NCBI GenBank assembly: GCA_023430365.1
Contig: JAEZAS010000531.1
Coordinates: 1 to 42,950, forward strand
Source: Planctomycetota bacterium
GTDB lineage: Bacteria; Planctomycetota; Planctomycetia; Pirellulales; Pirellulaceae
Direction of reading: 5' to 3'
DNA length: 42,950 nt
Below the pieces are notes generated by a model. It was not told the DNA's origin, searched no databases, and saw only the letters and a program-made list of their open reading frames with translations. The first letter of the stretch is position 1. Each line of letters begins with the position of its first letter. This document shows positions 24,041 to 32,703 of this stretch, in pieces. A program made the position numbers and the translations under genes.

Positions 24041-24634
24041 TCAACCATGGAAGCCTACGATGATCGTATCGGGATGCTTGGCTGCCTCGCGGAGCCAGCC
24101 AAGGGCCGTTTCCAGCGACTCTTTGGCTTCGTCATCGTCAACGATTGGCATTGCCCGCGCGAGTGGCTCCATGGCTGACAGCGCAGTCGGCCCCCAATGA
24201 CCGATGCAGGGCCAGTCATCCGCCCGGGGAATCGGAATCGGCAATTGGGAGATCAAGTCACGGAACTTCAACGGCACGTCGTGTTGCTGCAGCAACTCGT
24301 CCAGCTGTTCGTACCACTCGATCTTACAGGGAGAGAAGCCACCGTTGCTCAAAGGCGTTCCGAGGAACCGGCAAATACACTCCAGCGCCCAGCCATACCG
24401 CGAACCGTTGACGTACTCGGTAAACCGCCCCGCAAAGATCTCTCGCAGGGCGTCGGCGTGGCTCAGATCGACATCGTAGGTATCCAGATCGGGCGCCTCC
24501 ATCTGGACGTCGTACGCCGCCAAGTCGTCCTTCACTCCATCCAAGACTTGCTGCAACAAGGCCTGGTCGTTTTTGCCGAACGCCCGATCAAGTTTCTGGC
24601 GCGGCACGAGGTACACCGATAACGCATAGCTCAT
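24041..24634 (-). CDS. Conserved hypothetical cytoplasmic protein
   Basis: A 197-aa soluble protein, MSYALSVYLVPRQKLDRAFG at the N-terminus. Mid-region YGWALECICRFLGTPLSNGG and C-terminal helices (SLETALGWLREAAK) are well structured. It resembles a family of unknown function found in actinobacteria and planctomycetes, possibly the one labelled DUF7691, but I am not certain. No catalytic motif or membrane segment is visible. ATG at 24634 is the first start and fits the family opening SYALxVYLV. Convergent with the ABC gene; followed upstream by a 216-nt gap with no recognised feature. Proteins of this type are sometimes immunity-like, but nothing here supports that. Confidence 0.7.
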   Translation of the reverse strand: MSYALSVYLVPRQKLDRAFGKNDQALLQQVLDGVKDDLAAYDVQMEAPDLDTYDVDLSHADALREIFAGRFTEYVNGSRYGWALECICRFLGTPLSNGGFSPCKIEWYEQLDELLQQHDVPLKFRDLISQLPIPIPRADDWPCIGHWGPTALSAMEPLARAMPIVDDDEAKESLETALGWLREAAKHPDTIIVGFHG

Positions 24635-24850
24635 GGGCGAACTCGCTGACTTTTGGATCTCTCACTCCAACTCAATGCGGGGGTTTCGTCCCACCGCCGT
24701 GAGATCGTCACGACGGACCTGTGACAGGTAACCGTAACAAAGACCAGTTCGTCCTCCGCAAGGAAGGGAACCGCGTACGAGCGACGTTGGCCGGCAACGA
24801 GCGTTCCCGCTTGAAACGCCTGGCCCTAGCTCGAAGCGGCAAGAGGCGGC

Positions 24851-25594
24851 TCAATACGTTCGGCTGAGAGTCCAGGTTTGCTTGTCGGCGTCTTGTTTGC
24901 AGATTTTGCGTTCAGCCCGGTCATGCAGGAGTGTATTGTCGTCGGAGTCTTTCTCCAGCTGGGTACGGTCGACGTACTTCAGTTGTTTGATCGCAGCGAC
25001 CAGGACTTTCATTTGGTGGATCTCAACCAGGTTGCCCTGAACGACCAACTTTCCCTCTTCGGTGATGTGACCGACATAGGCTTTCGGCGCCGCCTTCTGG
25101 ATGGCGGCCGACAATCCACCGAAGCCGGGTTTTCCTTGCGCAGGCTGAGGCAACAGTTCCTTGATGTCGAGATGCACAATCGGCCGAGGCACCGCCGCTG
25201 CTTGGAAAACGTCATGATTCGGGTCGTTCAGGGATCGGCCCAACCGAAGCGTTCGAAGGAATGCCTGGATCTCGCGATGGCAGGCTTGCTTGTGGGTGAC
25301 CAGCAGCGAGAGATGTTCTGGGTTGTAGGCGATCGTGGCGTAGCCGCCCACGTCGGCCCAATCGTGGCGGTCACCGACCGTTTCGCGGAGCGTCTGGGTC
25401 ACGAAATCGATGTCCTCCTGCTTCGGATCGATCGTAATCAGGTCGGCGAGGAAGTATTCCTCCGTGGTCCTTTGAGTCGCCAGATACTCGGCAGCTCCAC
25501 GCTGATAACCGGAGCGGTAGCCGCCAAAAAACCCGCCGACACAGGCTGTCAGAAACAGAAGTGTGCCGAGGCCGAAGCGGAGAAGCGTGTTCAT
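24851..25594 (-). CDS. Membrane-anchored protein of unknown function
   Basis: A 247-aa protein with a single N-terminal membrane helix or signal anchor (LLRFGLGTLLFLTACVGGFF) followed by a soluble domain. Segments such as ITIDPKQEDIDFVTQTLRET and HLDIKELLPQPAQGKPGFGG suggest secretin-like or STN-like short alpha/beta units, yet I recognise no named family. ATG at 25594 puts the anchor at the N-terminus; the in-frame upstream extension is Arg/Pro-rich and unlike protein. The tail is charged (DSDDNTLLHDRAERKICKQD). The gene is alone, with a 900-nt gap upstream towards metK. Probably an exported planctomycete-specific protein. Confidence 0.65.
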   Translation of the reverse strand: MNTLLRFGLGTLLFLTACVGGFFGGYRSGYQRGAAEYLATQRTTEEYFLADLITIDPKQEDIDFVTQTLRETVGDRHDWADVGGYATIAYNPEHLSLLVTHKQACHREIQAFLRTLRLGRSLNDPNHDVFQAAAVPRPIVHLDIKELLPQPAQGKPGFGGLSAAIQKAAPKAYVGHITEEGKLVVQGNLVEIHQMKVLVAAIKQLKYVDRTQLEKDSDDNTLLHDRAERKICKQDADKQTWTLSRTY

Positions 25595-25741
25595 GACCAC
25601 GATCCTGAGGGACGAGCGGTTCTGCGGAGCATAGCGGGTCCGAGGGTGTGCGGCGAGTTTTGACGGAGATTTGAGAGCAGGGAAGAGGAGGAGGGGGCGA
25701 GTCGGCAGGCGAGCAGGAGCCGACACTCTTTTCGACAACTA

Positions 25742-25770
25742 TTGATTACCTATTCATTTATTCATACAAT
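25742..25770 (+). promoter_or_regulatory. Candidate sigma-70 promoter reading into the repeat element
   Basis: TTGATT (25742-25747), a 17-nt spacer, TACAAT (25765-25770): four of six and five of six to consensus at ideal spacing, in an A/T-rich pocket. It points towards metK but lies about 725 nt before its start, so it could drive a noncoding RNA or a very long leader. Confidence 0.45.
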
Positions 25771-25895
25771 GCAGGGTGGTCGGTTGCGCCCCTGGGCTGA
25801 AGCTTCCGTGGGGAACTCCAGGTGTCAGGCCAGTCGCGGAGGACGGGTCGCGCGGACTTACGGCGACTGCGGACGCGGGAAGCGTTGGCCGGCGT

Positions 25896-25978
25896 GTTGA
25901 TAAACCCCGGGGGTTTATCAACAAGTTGGGGGCCCCTGGGGCGGGTTAGGTGTTGATAAACGTGGTGGGTTTATTAAC
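25896..25978. repeat. Pair of 27-nt palindromes, GTTGATAAAC-N7-GTTTATCAAC type
   Basis: Unit 1 at 25896-25922 has perfect 10-nt arms; unit 2 at 25952-25978 has arms GTTGATAAAC and GTTTATTAAC (one mismatch). Both have a 7-nt centre and start 56 nt apart. With their flanking base, the arms contain TGTTGATAA/TTATCAACA, which differ from the DnaA box TTATCCACA at one position. Confidence 0.75.
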
Positions 25979-26329
25979 AGGGGTCGGCTGCCGGGACGGT
26001 GGCTGATTCGTCGTAAGTGGTCGTTGCGTGGGACGGGTGGGTGGCCCGTCAGCCGCATGAGGTTCTCGGGGTTGGCTGCCCCGGGGGCGAAGGTCGGTCG
26101 GCCGCATCTGGCTGAGGAGCTGTTGTGATCGTTGGCGGGTGATGCGTTCGATTTGGAGAAAGTGTTGTATCTTTTCGGGGGCCGTTTGGCGTAAGAGTAG
26201 TTGAGGACAGTATTTACTGCGAAATAGCCAGTGAGCAGATGTGTTGTGAAAGGGGTGGCGACGACAAGCCGTACAACGGAGGGCGGGTTTCCGAGGACTT
26301 GGTTGTTCGCGGCTGGGGTGGTGGTTGGT

Positions 26330-26349
26330 CTGAATTCTGGCGAAATCAG
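26330..26349. repeat. Hairpin repeat CTGAATTC-TGGC-GAAATCAG
   Basis: 8-bp arms with one mismatch and a TGGC loop. Sister copies are at 32637-32656 and, perfect and inverted, at 34292-34311. It lies 57 nt before the -35 of the probable metK promoter. Confidence 0.7.
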
Positions 26350-26353
26350 CTAC

Positions 26354-26373
26354 GGCAGACAGGAATGTCTGCC
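26354..26373. repeat. Hairpin GGCAGACA-GGAA-TGTCTGCC
   Basis: Perfect 8-bp stem with a GGAA loop, directly after the previous hairpin. Only its left half with part of the loop (GGCAGACAGGA) survives in copy B. No T-tract follows. Confidence 0.65.
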
Positions 26374-26405
26374 CCACCGGGTCGGCGGGCGGTTTGGCGT
26401 TAGGG

Positions 26406-26435
26406 TTGTGAGAAAATGCAGGCGGGCCCTATAAT
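26406..26435 (+). promoter_or_regulatory. Probable metK promoter
   Basis: TTGTGA (26406-26411), an 18-nt spacer and a perfect TATAAT (26430-26435), with the GTG start of metK 61 nt past the -10. No SAM riboswitch-like structure was recognised in the short leader. Confidence 0.6.
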
Positions 26436-26495
26436 CCCGGCTTCGCTTGTGCGCATTGTGCGGGTGATATTGGGCAATTTGGTGAGGAGCGTACT

Positions 26496-27683
<1,188 letters not shown>

Positions 27684-27739
27684 AGTCGCTCGCTGGGAGC
27701 GGAATTCGACGCTTCGGTTGTTAGGAATCGAAACCATTG

Positions 27740-27776
27740 CCGCTGGCGATGCCTGGTGCATCGCCAGCGGTTTTTT
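27740..27776 (+). terminator. Intrinsic terminator of metK
   Basis: CCGCTGGCGATGC (27740-27752) and GCATCGCCAGCGG (27758-27770) form a perfect 13-bp stem with a 5-nt loop, followed by TTTTTT at 27771-27776. It begins 57 nt after the metK stop. Confidence 0.95.
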
Positions 27777-27831
27777 GTGCATCGGCGGAAGCAGAAGTCG
27801 CAGCGAGAGATGCTGCGACATTTTCGACGAC

Positions 27832-28794
27832 ATGAGCGACACCTGGATCAGCAGCGAGGAGCAGATCGATCAGCGACGGCTGACGACGGAACTTGTACGC
27901 GCCAGTCGAGCGACGATTTGGGTATTGCTGACGGTGCTCGCGGTGCTGTTTGCGGTTCGTCGACTGAGCGGTGAGATGAGGCAGGCCCTGCCGGGTGAGC
28001 TGTTCATGATTTTCGCGTTTTGCGTGGAGGTGCTCGTGGGCTGGTTACGCTGGCCCTCAATGAGCCGGCATCACTCGAACGAGTCGGTGACGCGGTTACC
28101 TGCCTGGCCGGGCTGGATGGACGAAGTGGGCGCCTGGTGGACCCTCAATCGAGAGAGCCTGCTGCGCGTTGGTCGATCGTGGATCGTTGGCGCCGTGGTC
28201 GTTGTACTGCTGGTCGGGGCTTTTTCGCTGCCTGGAACCGGTGTAATTGCGCTGCTCGGGGGCTGGCTATTGGTGCTCTGGCTTGAGGTCGCGTATTTCG
28301 CTTTCGGGTGTGGCTGGCGGCGAGTTGGGCCAAGGGAAACGGGCTCTGCGGTGGTACTAGCGAACCCGGATGAGGCTCTGCCCGTCTCCTCTTCTGTTGC
28401 TCCAGGGTTCCGTTGCGCGGAATTCACCGAGGGGCGGGCTCCCACGGATGAGGAGGAACCGACCGAAGAACTCGAGGCGGACGAAGGCGACGAAGTTTTG
28501 CCGGCCGATGTGGTGCAACTGACCACGCGCAGCCGGTTGCCGGATGGCAGCGAAGCCATCGAGCAGTTCGTGCGTTGCACATTTTCCGATTCTGATCCGC
28601 TACGTGTGGTGCACGTCGGGTTCTGCCCGCCGCTGAGCACCAAGCCAAAGTTAGAAATCGATCAATTGGCAGGCCCGGAAGCGAAGCTGAAAGCGACGCT
28701 TGCCGAAAGTTTTGGCGCGCGGGTGGAAGTGCGGTTGTTGGAATCAAGCGAGGAAGCCGCCGAAGTCGTGCTGCGGCTCTATGCGGTCGGCTGA
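27832..28794 (+). CDS. Membrane protein with four helices and a soluble C-terminal domain
   Basis: A 320-aa protein of unknown function. Hydrophobic helices lie at about 28-43, 57-72, 117-134 and 136-158. An acidic linker (about 225-245; EEEPTEELEADEGDE) leads to a C-terminal domain (about 245-320) with strands such as QFVRCTFSDSDPLRVVHVGF and VEVRLLESSEEAAEVVLRL. ATG at 27832 is chosen because the in-frame extension upstream runs through the metK terminator and has odd composition. No ribosome-binding site stands out. It converges with the HEAT lipoprotein gene, with 11 nt between the two. The soluble domain resembles short domains found in other planctomycete membrane proteins, but I cannot name it. 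Confidence 0.7.
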   Translation: MSDTWISSEEQIDQRRLTTELVRASRATIWVLLTVLAVLFAVRRLSGEMRQALPGELFMIFAFCVEVLVGWLRWPSMSRHHSNESVTRLPAWPGWMDEVGAWWTLNRESLLRVGRSWIVGAVVVVLLVGAFSLPGTGVIALLGGWLLVLWLEVAYFAFGCGWRRVGPRETGSAVVLANPDEALPVSSSVAPGFRCAEFTEGRAPTDEEEPTEELEADEGDEVLPADVVQLTTRSRLPDGSEAIEQFVRCTFSDSDPLRVVHVGFCPPLSTKPKLEIDQLAGPEAKLKATLAESFGARVEVRLLESSEEAAEVVLRLYAVG

Positions 28795-28805
28795 GGACGC
28801 TTGAC

Positions 28806-29963
28806 CTAAGATTGGTCCAGAGATTCCGGCTGAGCGGGTGGCTGACCTTGGCTCGCATCGATCTTCGCAATCGCAATCTGAGCCAGCTTGCGCACAGTTT
28901 CGTCTTTGTCCTCGAGACATTTTTTGAGGGCAGGTAGCGCTTCCTTGGCCGCAGGGCCAAGCCGCGACAGGCAGGCTACGGCAAGTTGGCGAGTGGCGGC
29001 CGACGGAGCTTCCAGCTGTTTCACAAGGGCAGGCACTGCGGCGGGGCCCAGTCGCACCAGCGCCTCGGCGGCAGCGGTGCGGACGCGCTCGTCGGTGTCG
29101 TTCAAAGCTTCGGATAACGAGTCGGCGGCAGGAGCCGCTTCCTTGCCAAGCTGCCTCAGACGGGCGGCAGCAACCAGCCGCACGCTGGCGTCGTCGTCGC
29201 TGAGCGATTTCTGTGCGGCGGGGACGACTTCCGCGGCGGGCGCCACTTGAGCTAACGCCACCAGGGCAGCCGCACGGACTTTGGCTTCGGGATCGGAGTG
29301 GGCAGTCTTGCTCAGGCTGCCGGCCGAGTCGGCGGCCTGAGACTTCAGCCGCTGCAGCACGCGGATGACGGCTATACGCTGGTCGGCACTGGGTTCGCGC
29401 TCAGGAGAGAGCACCTCGGTAAGCAGCGCCTGCGACGCGGCGACATCGGCCTGACGCATTTGCTGCACCGCCTGAACGGCGATGCCTCGCACCAGTGGCT
29501 CCTCGTCCTGGAGACGACGGAGAAAGGCGTCGACTTGCTCGGGCGCATTCGGATTAAACTCGCCCAGCAGGAAGAACGCAGTGCCGCGGCGGACTTCAGG
29601 CGACTTGTCATCCAGAAGCGGCCAGAGCTCATCCTCTGCATTCCCGCCGCGCTTTTCTAGTTCCAACGCAGCCTGCTCGCCGATTCGCCAGCCGCCCGCC
29701 GGGTCAGGCTCAATAAGCCGGACCGCGAGCGTGCGAATGTCGTCGGGGGGAGGTTCAGTAGGCTTAGCCTGTTGTTCTGATGCCGAACTTGTCGACGTTG
29801 GCGGTGCGGTCGGTGGCTGTCCTTCGTCGGACGGCGGCGATGGCTCGCTAGTAGGAGCTTCCGCAGGGTCAGCAGGCGAGTTGGATTCGGCAGCGGGGGG
29901 CTCCGACCGGCAACCACCAAGCGCCAGCAGCAGCACGACAATCAGCGAGTTGATACGAACCAT
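28806..29963 (-). CDS. HEAT-repeat lipoprotein
   Basis: A 385-aa exported lipoprotein: signal MVRINSLIVVLLLALGGC with the lipobox Cys, then a Pro/Ser/Glu-rich low-complexity stretch (about 20-85), then a solenoid of about eight HEAT/armadillo-like repeats (examples VRRGTAFFLLGEFNPNA, VRAAALVALAQVAP, VRTAAAEALVRLGPAAVP, TRQLAVACLSRLGPAAKEAL). Such solenoids bind proteins. ATG at 29963 has AAGGAAG about 6 nt upstream; the extra twelve in-frame codons upstream are discarded. It lies downstream of the prenyltransferase gene, 50 nt away in the same direction, perhaps in one transcript. Secreted HEAT proteins are abundant in planctomycetes and usually uncharacterised. Confidence 0.8.
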   Translation of the reverse strand: MVRINSLIVVLLLALGGCRSEPPAAESNSPADPAEAPTSEPSPPSDEGQPPTAPPTSTSSASEQQAKPTEPPPDDIRTLAVRLIEPDPAGGWRIGEQAALELEKRGGNAEDELWPLLDDKSPEVRRGTAFFLLGEFNPNAPEQVDAFLRRLQDEEPLVRGIAVQAVQQMRQADVAASQALLTEVLSPEREPSADQRIAVIRVLQRLKSQAADSAGSLSKTAHSDPEAKVRAAALVALAQVAPAAEVVPAAQKSLSDDDASVRLVAAARLRQLGKEAAPAADSLSEALNDTDERVRTAAAEALVRLGPAAVPALVKQLEAPSAATRQLAVACLSRLGPAAKEALPALKKCLEDKDETVRKLAQIAIAKIDASQGQPPAQPESLDQS

Positions 29964-30013
29964 GATCGCTTCCTTGCACGATGTGAACGAGTGGCCCATC
30001 AGCCTAGCAAACG

Positions 30014-30922
30014 TCAGGTGAGCAAGTCGATGGCTCCAACCACCAGCAAACCCAGGCTGATGATGGCGTTGATGTTGAAGAAGGCGATGTTGACCCGCGT
30101 CAGATCGTTCGGCCGAACCAGCAAGTGCTCATAAGCCAAGAGCGCCGCTACCACGGCCACGCCAATGCCATAAATCCATCCCAGCGGCACTTGAGGACAC
30201 AACCAAGGCAACGCGGCGAGGAGCAGAATGGTCACCAAATGACAAACCGCGGCCAGACGCAACGCGCCCGGCACACCGAGGGTGGCTGGAATGCTCCGCA
30301 GCTTTGCCTGACGATCGAAATCGGCATCCTGACAGGCGTAGATCACGTCAAAACCGGCCACCCAGGCGAGTACCGCCGCGCCTAGCAGGAGCGCGGGCAA
30401 TAGATCGAGCGGATGGCTCAGCAGCACCTCGCCCCGAATAGCGATCCAGGCCGAGACCGGGGCCAGCATCAGCGCCACGCCAAGCCAGAAATGGGCCAGC
30501 GACGTAAACCGCTTCGCAAAGCTATATCCCAGCAAGAACAAGAGCACCGGCACGGACAAATAGAGCGGCAGGACATTCGGCAAAAACAACAGCGTCCCCG
30601 CCACAAAGGCCAGCGACGTCAGGAGCGTAAACAGCACCACGCTTCCCGCTGAAAGCAGCCCCGCAGGAAGATGCCGCGATTTGGTCCGCGGGTTCTCCGC
30701 ATCAATCCGCCGATCGGCCAGGCGGTTGAACGCCATCGCCGCACTGCGGGCCGCCACCATGCAGACCAGAATGCCCAGCAAGTGCTGCCAGCGGAACGCC
30801 GGCGGCGGTCCTGCAGGGGTCGGCGTCGTCCAAGCCATCAAAGCCGCCAACAGCGCAAACGGCAAAGCAAACACCGTATGGCTGAAGCGGATCATCTCGA
30901 GAATATGTCGTAGCGTCTGCAT
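30014..30922 (-). CDS. UbiA-family prenyltransferase (MqnP-like)
   Basis: A 302-aa integral membrane prenyltransferase with about eight helices. The two Asp-rich motifs bind prenyl diphosphate through Mg: NRLADRRIDAENPRT after helix 2 and DVIYACQDADFD after helix 6. It resembles the UbiA-like group annotated as putative 4-hydroxybenzoate polyprenyltransferase, which in organisms using the futalosine route acts as MqnP in menaquinone synthesis; that assignment is inference here because no other quinone gene is nearby. ATG at 30922 starts MQTLRHILEMIRFSHTVFAL, the usual opening. It lies 36 nt downstream of the ROK gene, probably co-transcribed. Confidence 0.88.
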   Translation of the reverse strand: MQTLRHILEMIRFSHTVFALPFALLAALMAWTTPTPAGPPPAFRWQHLLGILVCMVAARSAAMAFNRLADRRIDAENPRTKSRHLPAGLLSAGSVVLFTLLTSLAFVAGTLLFLPNVLPLYLSVPVLLFLLGYSFAKRFTSLAHFWLGVALMLAPVSAWIAIRGEVLLSHPLDLLPALLLGAAVLAWVAGFDVIYACQDADFDRQAKLRSIPATLGVPGALRLAAVCHLVTILLLAALPWLCPQVPLGWIYGIGVAVVAALLAYEHLLVRPNDLTRVNIAFFNINAIISLGLLVVGAIDLLT

Positions 30923-30958
30923 GGCGTTTTCAATCCAACCGCGAATCCCGTCGCGGGT

Positions 30959-31987
30959 TCACCCATTCTGTGCCGCGAGAGCCAGCGCCCCATGCACGAC
31001 CACCTCTTCTCCCAACTCCGCCGCCGCAATCCGATACGAATCCTTCAGCGGCGGAAACACATAGCGGGCCACTTCCCCCCGCAGCGGAGCAAAAAAGAAC
31101 TGCTCGCCGATCAGCGACACACCGCCCCCCACCACAATCACTTCCGGAGCCAACAACGTAATCACCTGGGCAATCGCCCATCCCAGCACCTGGCTCGCAT
31201 GAGCGAGAACCTCCCGAGCCACTTCATTCCCATCGCCGGCAGCCTGGGCAACCATCTTCGCCGTCAATTGATCCGTGTCGCCGCTGCAGCGCTGCACAAG
31301 ATCCGCAATGTATTCCTCTTCGGTCTGCTTGACGTGTTCTAGCCGCTCGCGAACCGACTCCCTCGGCTGCTCCGCATTCGGTCGAACCGAATCCAGCGGC
31401 CGCGACACCTGCCCGGTCATCCGCGCGACCGCCGCCGCGGCAATGCCCCAACCGCTCGCATGCGATTCCACCGTCATATCGGGCCGGTCGTCGTGCAATC
31501 CCGGCCGCAAATGACCAATCTCCGCCACCGCCGGCCGCCCAGCGCCGTGCAACCGGCCGCCGACAACGCCCCCGCCGCCACCCCCCGTGCCGACCGTCAC
31601 ATAAAACATGCTCCCCGCGCCGCGGGCCGCTCCATACTTGGCTTCCGCCAGGGCAGCCACATCGCAATCGTTGCCAATCCGCGTCGGCCGACCGAGCGTC
31701 TCTTCGCACCAACGCCCCAGGGGCACATTCTCCCATCCGCCGACCTGATGGCTCTTCGTCACCACGCCGGTCAGCGCATTCACGGGCCCGCCAAAGCCAA
31801 TCCCAATCCGCTCGATCGAATGCTTCTGCAATAGCGCCGTCCCCGCCGATTCGATCTGCTCCAAAATGCCCGCCGCCCCACGCCGCGGATCGATGTCCAG
31901 CCGCACCATCGCGGCCATCTCCGGCGATTCCCCGGAGCCAACGCCCAGCTGCAGCTTCGTTCCGCCGATTTCAATTCCGAGAAACAT
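30959..31987 (-). CDS. ROK-family sugar kinase-like protein lacking the zinc cysteines
   Basis: A 342-aa ROK protein starting MFLGIEIGGTKLQLGVG, the phosphate-binding loop. Further motifs are IGFGGPVN, IGNDCDVAALAEAKYG (catalytic Asp in ND), TVGTGGGGGGV and the adenosine motif VIVVGGGVSL. In typical ROK kinases EIGH is followed by a CxCGxxGCxE zinc cluster; here EIGHLRPGLHDDRPDMT continues without Cys, so zinc is probably not bound. It could phosphorylate glucose or another hexose or be a variant enzyme. ATG at 31987 is right at the phosphate loop; the extension upstream overlaps the next gene and reads as noise. Downstream is the UbiA gene. Confidence 0.8.
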   Translation of the reverse strand: MFLGIEIGGTKLQLGVGSGESPEMAAMVRLDIDPRRGAAGILEQIESAGTALLQKHSIERIGIGFGGPVNALTGVVTKSHQVGGWENVPLGRWCEETLGRPTRIGNDCDVAALAEAKYGAARGAGSMFYVTVGTGGGGGGVVGGRLHGAGRPAVAEIGHLRPGLHDDRPDMTVESHASGWGIAAAAVARMTGQVSRPLDSVRPNAEQPRESVRERLEHVKQTEEEYIADLVQRCSGDTDQLTAKMVAQAAGDGNEVAREVLAHASQVLGWAIAQVITLLAPEVIVVGGGVSLIGEQFFFAPLRGEVARYVFPPLKDSYRIAAAELGEEVVVHGALALAAQNG

Positions 31988-32093
31988 GAGCGTGCAGCAC
32001 ACGGGTGAACGAAAGAAAAACAAAAGACAGAGCGCCGCAGCCGCCCAGCGCGACGCTACAGCGACGAACCCAACCAGCGACAAGCCCCAGCGT

Positions 32094-32588
32094 CTACCGG
32101 TTCGCCGAGTACATCTCGGCATACTCCAGCGCCCACGCATCCACCAGGCCAAGGAACTTCTGAATGTCGACCTGGTGCAGCTCCTCAAAGTAGTTCCGCG
32201 AAAACACCTCGCGGTTGTGGATCGTTCCCTTCCCGGTCAGCTCCAACACGTGCAGCGAAGAATAGGGCCGCACGGTGATCTCGCACCGGCTGTAGTCGGT
32301 CGTGCGCGTCGACCGATCGCGAGGCAGGCGAATGTCGTCCCGGCTGCAGGCTGCTCCCCAGCCCCGCTCGCCATAGACCGTTTCGCATTGAAAGCCGGGA
32401 AAGTAGTTCGGCAACCGCTTCAAGCAGTCTTCGATGTGCTCGGATAGTTCCAGGCGATATTGAGAATGCAAACGCCGATACTCGTCCTCGGTCATCTGCT
32501 TCAAGCGCGCTTCATTGGCGGCTGCGTCGCCTCGCCGTTGCCCGCGCTCGATGGCCTGCCGCAAACGATCTTCAAATTCCGAACTCAT
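32094..32588 (-). CDS. Conserved hypothetical protein
   Basis: A 164-aa soluble protein, no signal or membrane segment. The N-terminal half is a charged helix (RLRQAIERGQRRGDAAANEA), followed by an alpha/beta region (YRLELSEHIEDCLKRLPNYF, CETVYGERGWGAACSRDD, YSSLHVLELTGKGTIHNREV). Good coding pattern and ATG at 32588. I do not recognise the family; similar proteins appear to be planctomycete-specific. It lies 106 nt upstream of the ROK gene start in the same direction. The 115-nt gap upstream holds a copy of the CTGAATTC hairpin. No function is proposed. Confidence 0.7.
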   Translation of the reverse strand: MSSEFEDRLRQAIERGQRRGDAAANEARLKQMTEDEYRRLHSQYRLELSEHIEDCLKRLPNYFPGFQCETVYGERGWGAACSRDDIRLPRDRSTRTTDYSRCEITVRPYSSLHVLELTGKGTIHNREVFSRNYFEELHQVDIQKFLGLVDAWALEYAEMYSANR

Positions 32589-32636
32589 GTGCGCGTGTCA
32601 GCCGAACTCGCCAGCGTTCGCTCAGCTCCTGCATCG

Positions 32637-32656
32637 CTGAATTCTGGCGAATCCAG
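32637..32656. repeat. Hairpin repeat CTGAATTC-TGGC-GAATCCAG, third copy
   Basis: Same 8-nt arms and TGGC loop as the hairpins at 26330 and 34292, one mismatch in the right arm, without the surrounding element. It lies between the oxidoreductase stop and the start of the hypothetical gene at 32588. Confidence 0.65.
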
Positions 32657-32703
32657 CCTGTCGGCGACGCCTCCAACCGGCGCCGCCCAATCCACGCACT
32701 ATT

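Larger units (their letters stand above)
25895..26373 (+). repeat. Dispersed modular G/T-rich element, copy A
   Basis: Shares with copy B (34286-34543, opposite strand) four blocks: 28 identical nt at 25911-25938 (B 34501-34528), 14 identical nt at 26131-26144 (B 34365-34378), a 33-nt block with one mismatch at 26323-26355 (B 34286-34318), and GGCAGACAGGA at 26354-26364 (B 34352-34362). Spacing between blocks differs, and the order of the last two is swapped. No open frame is shared. Confidence 0.7.
25595..26495. other. 900-nt intergenic region upstream of metK
   Basis: A noncoding region that is markedly G/T-rich on the plus strand from about 25890. It holds, in order: a candidate promoter (25742-25770), two 27-nt palindromes (25896-25978), long unstructured G/T-rich sequence, two hairpins (26330 and 26354) and the probable metK promoter (26406-26435). 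Much of it is copy A of a dispersed element also present at 34.3-34.5 kb. Short open frames here are not believable. Confidence 0.7.

Noticed and set aside
26231..26434. 67-codon open frame upstream of metK
   Set aside because: Lies inside the repeat element and its hairpins, and ends over the metK promoter.
27718..27831. Upstream extension of the membrane protein frame after metK
   Set aside because: Reads through the intrinsic terminator stem at 27740-27776; ATG at 27832 is the better start.
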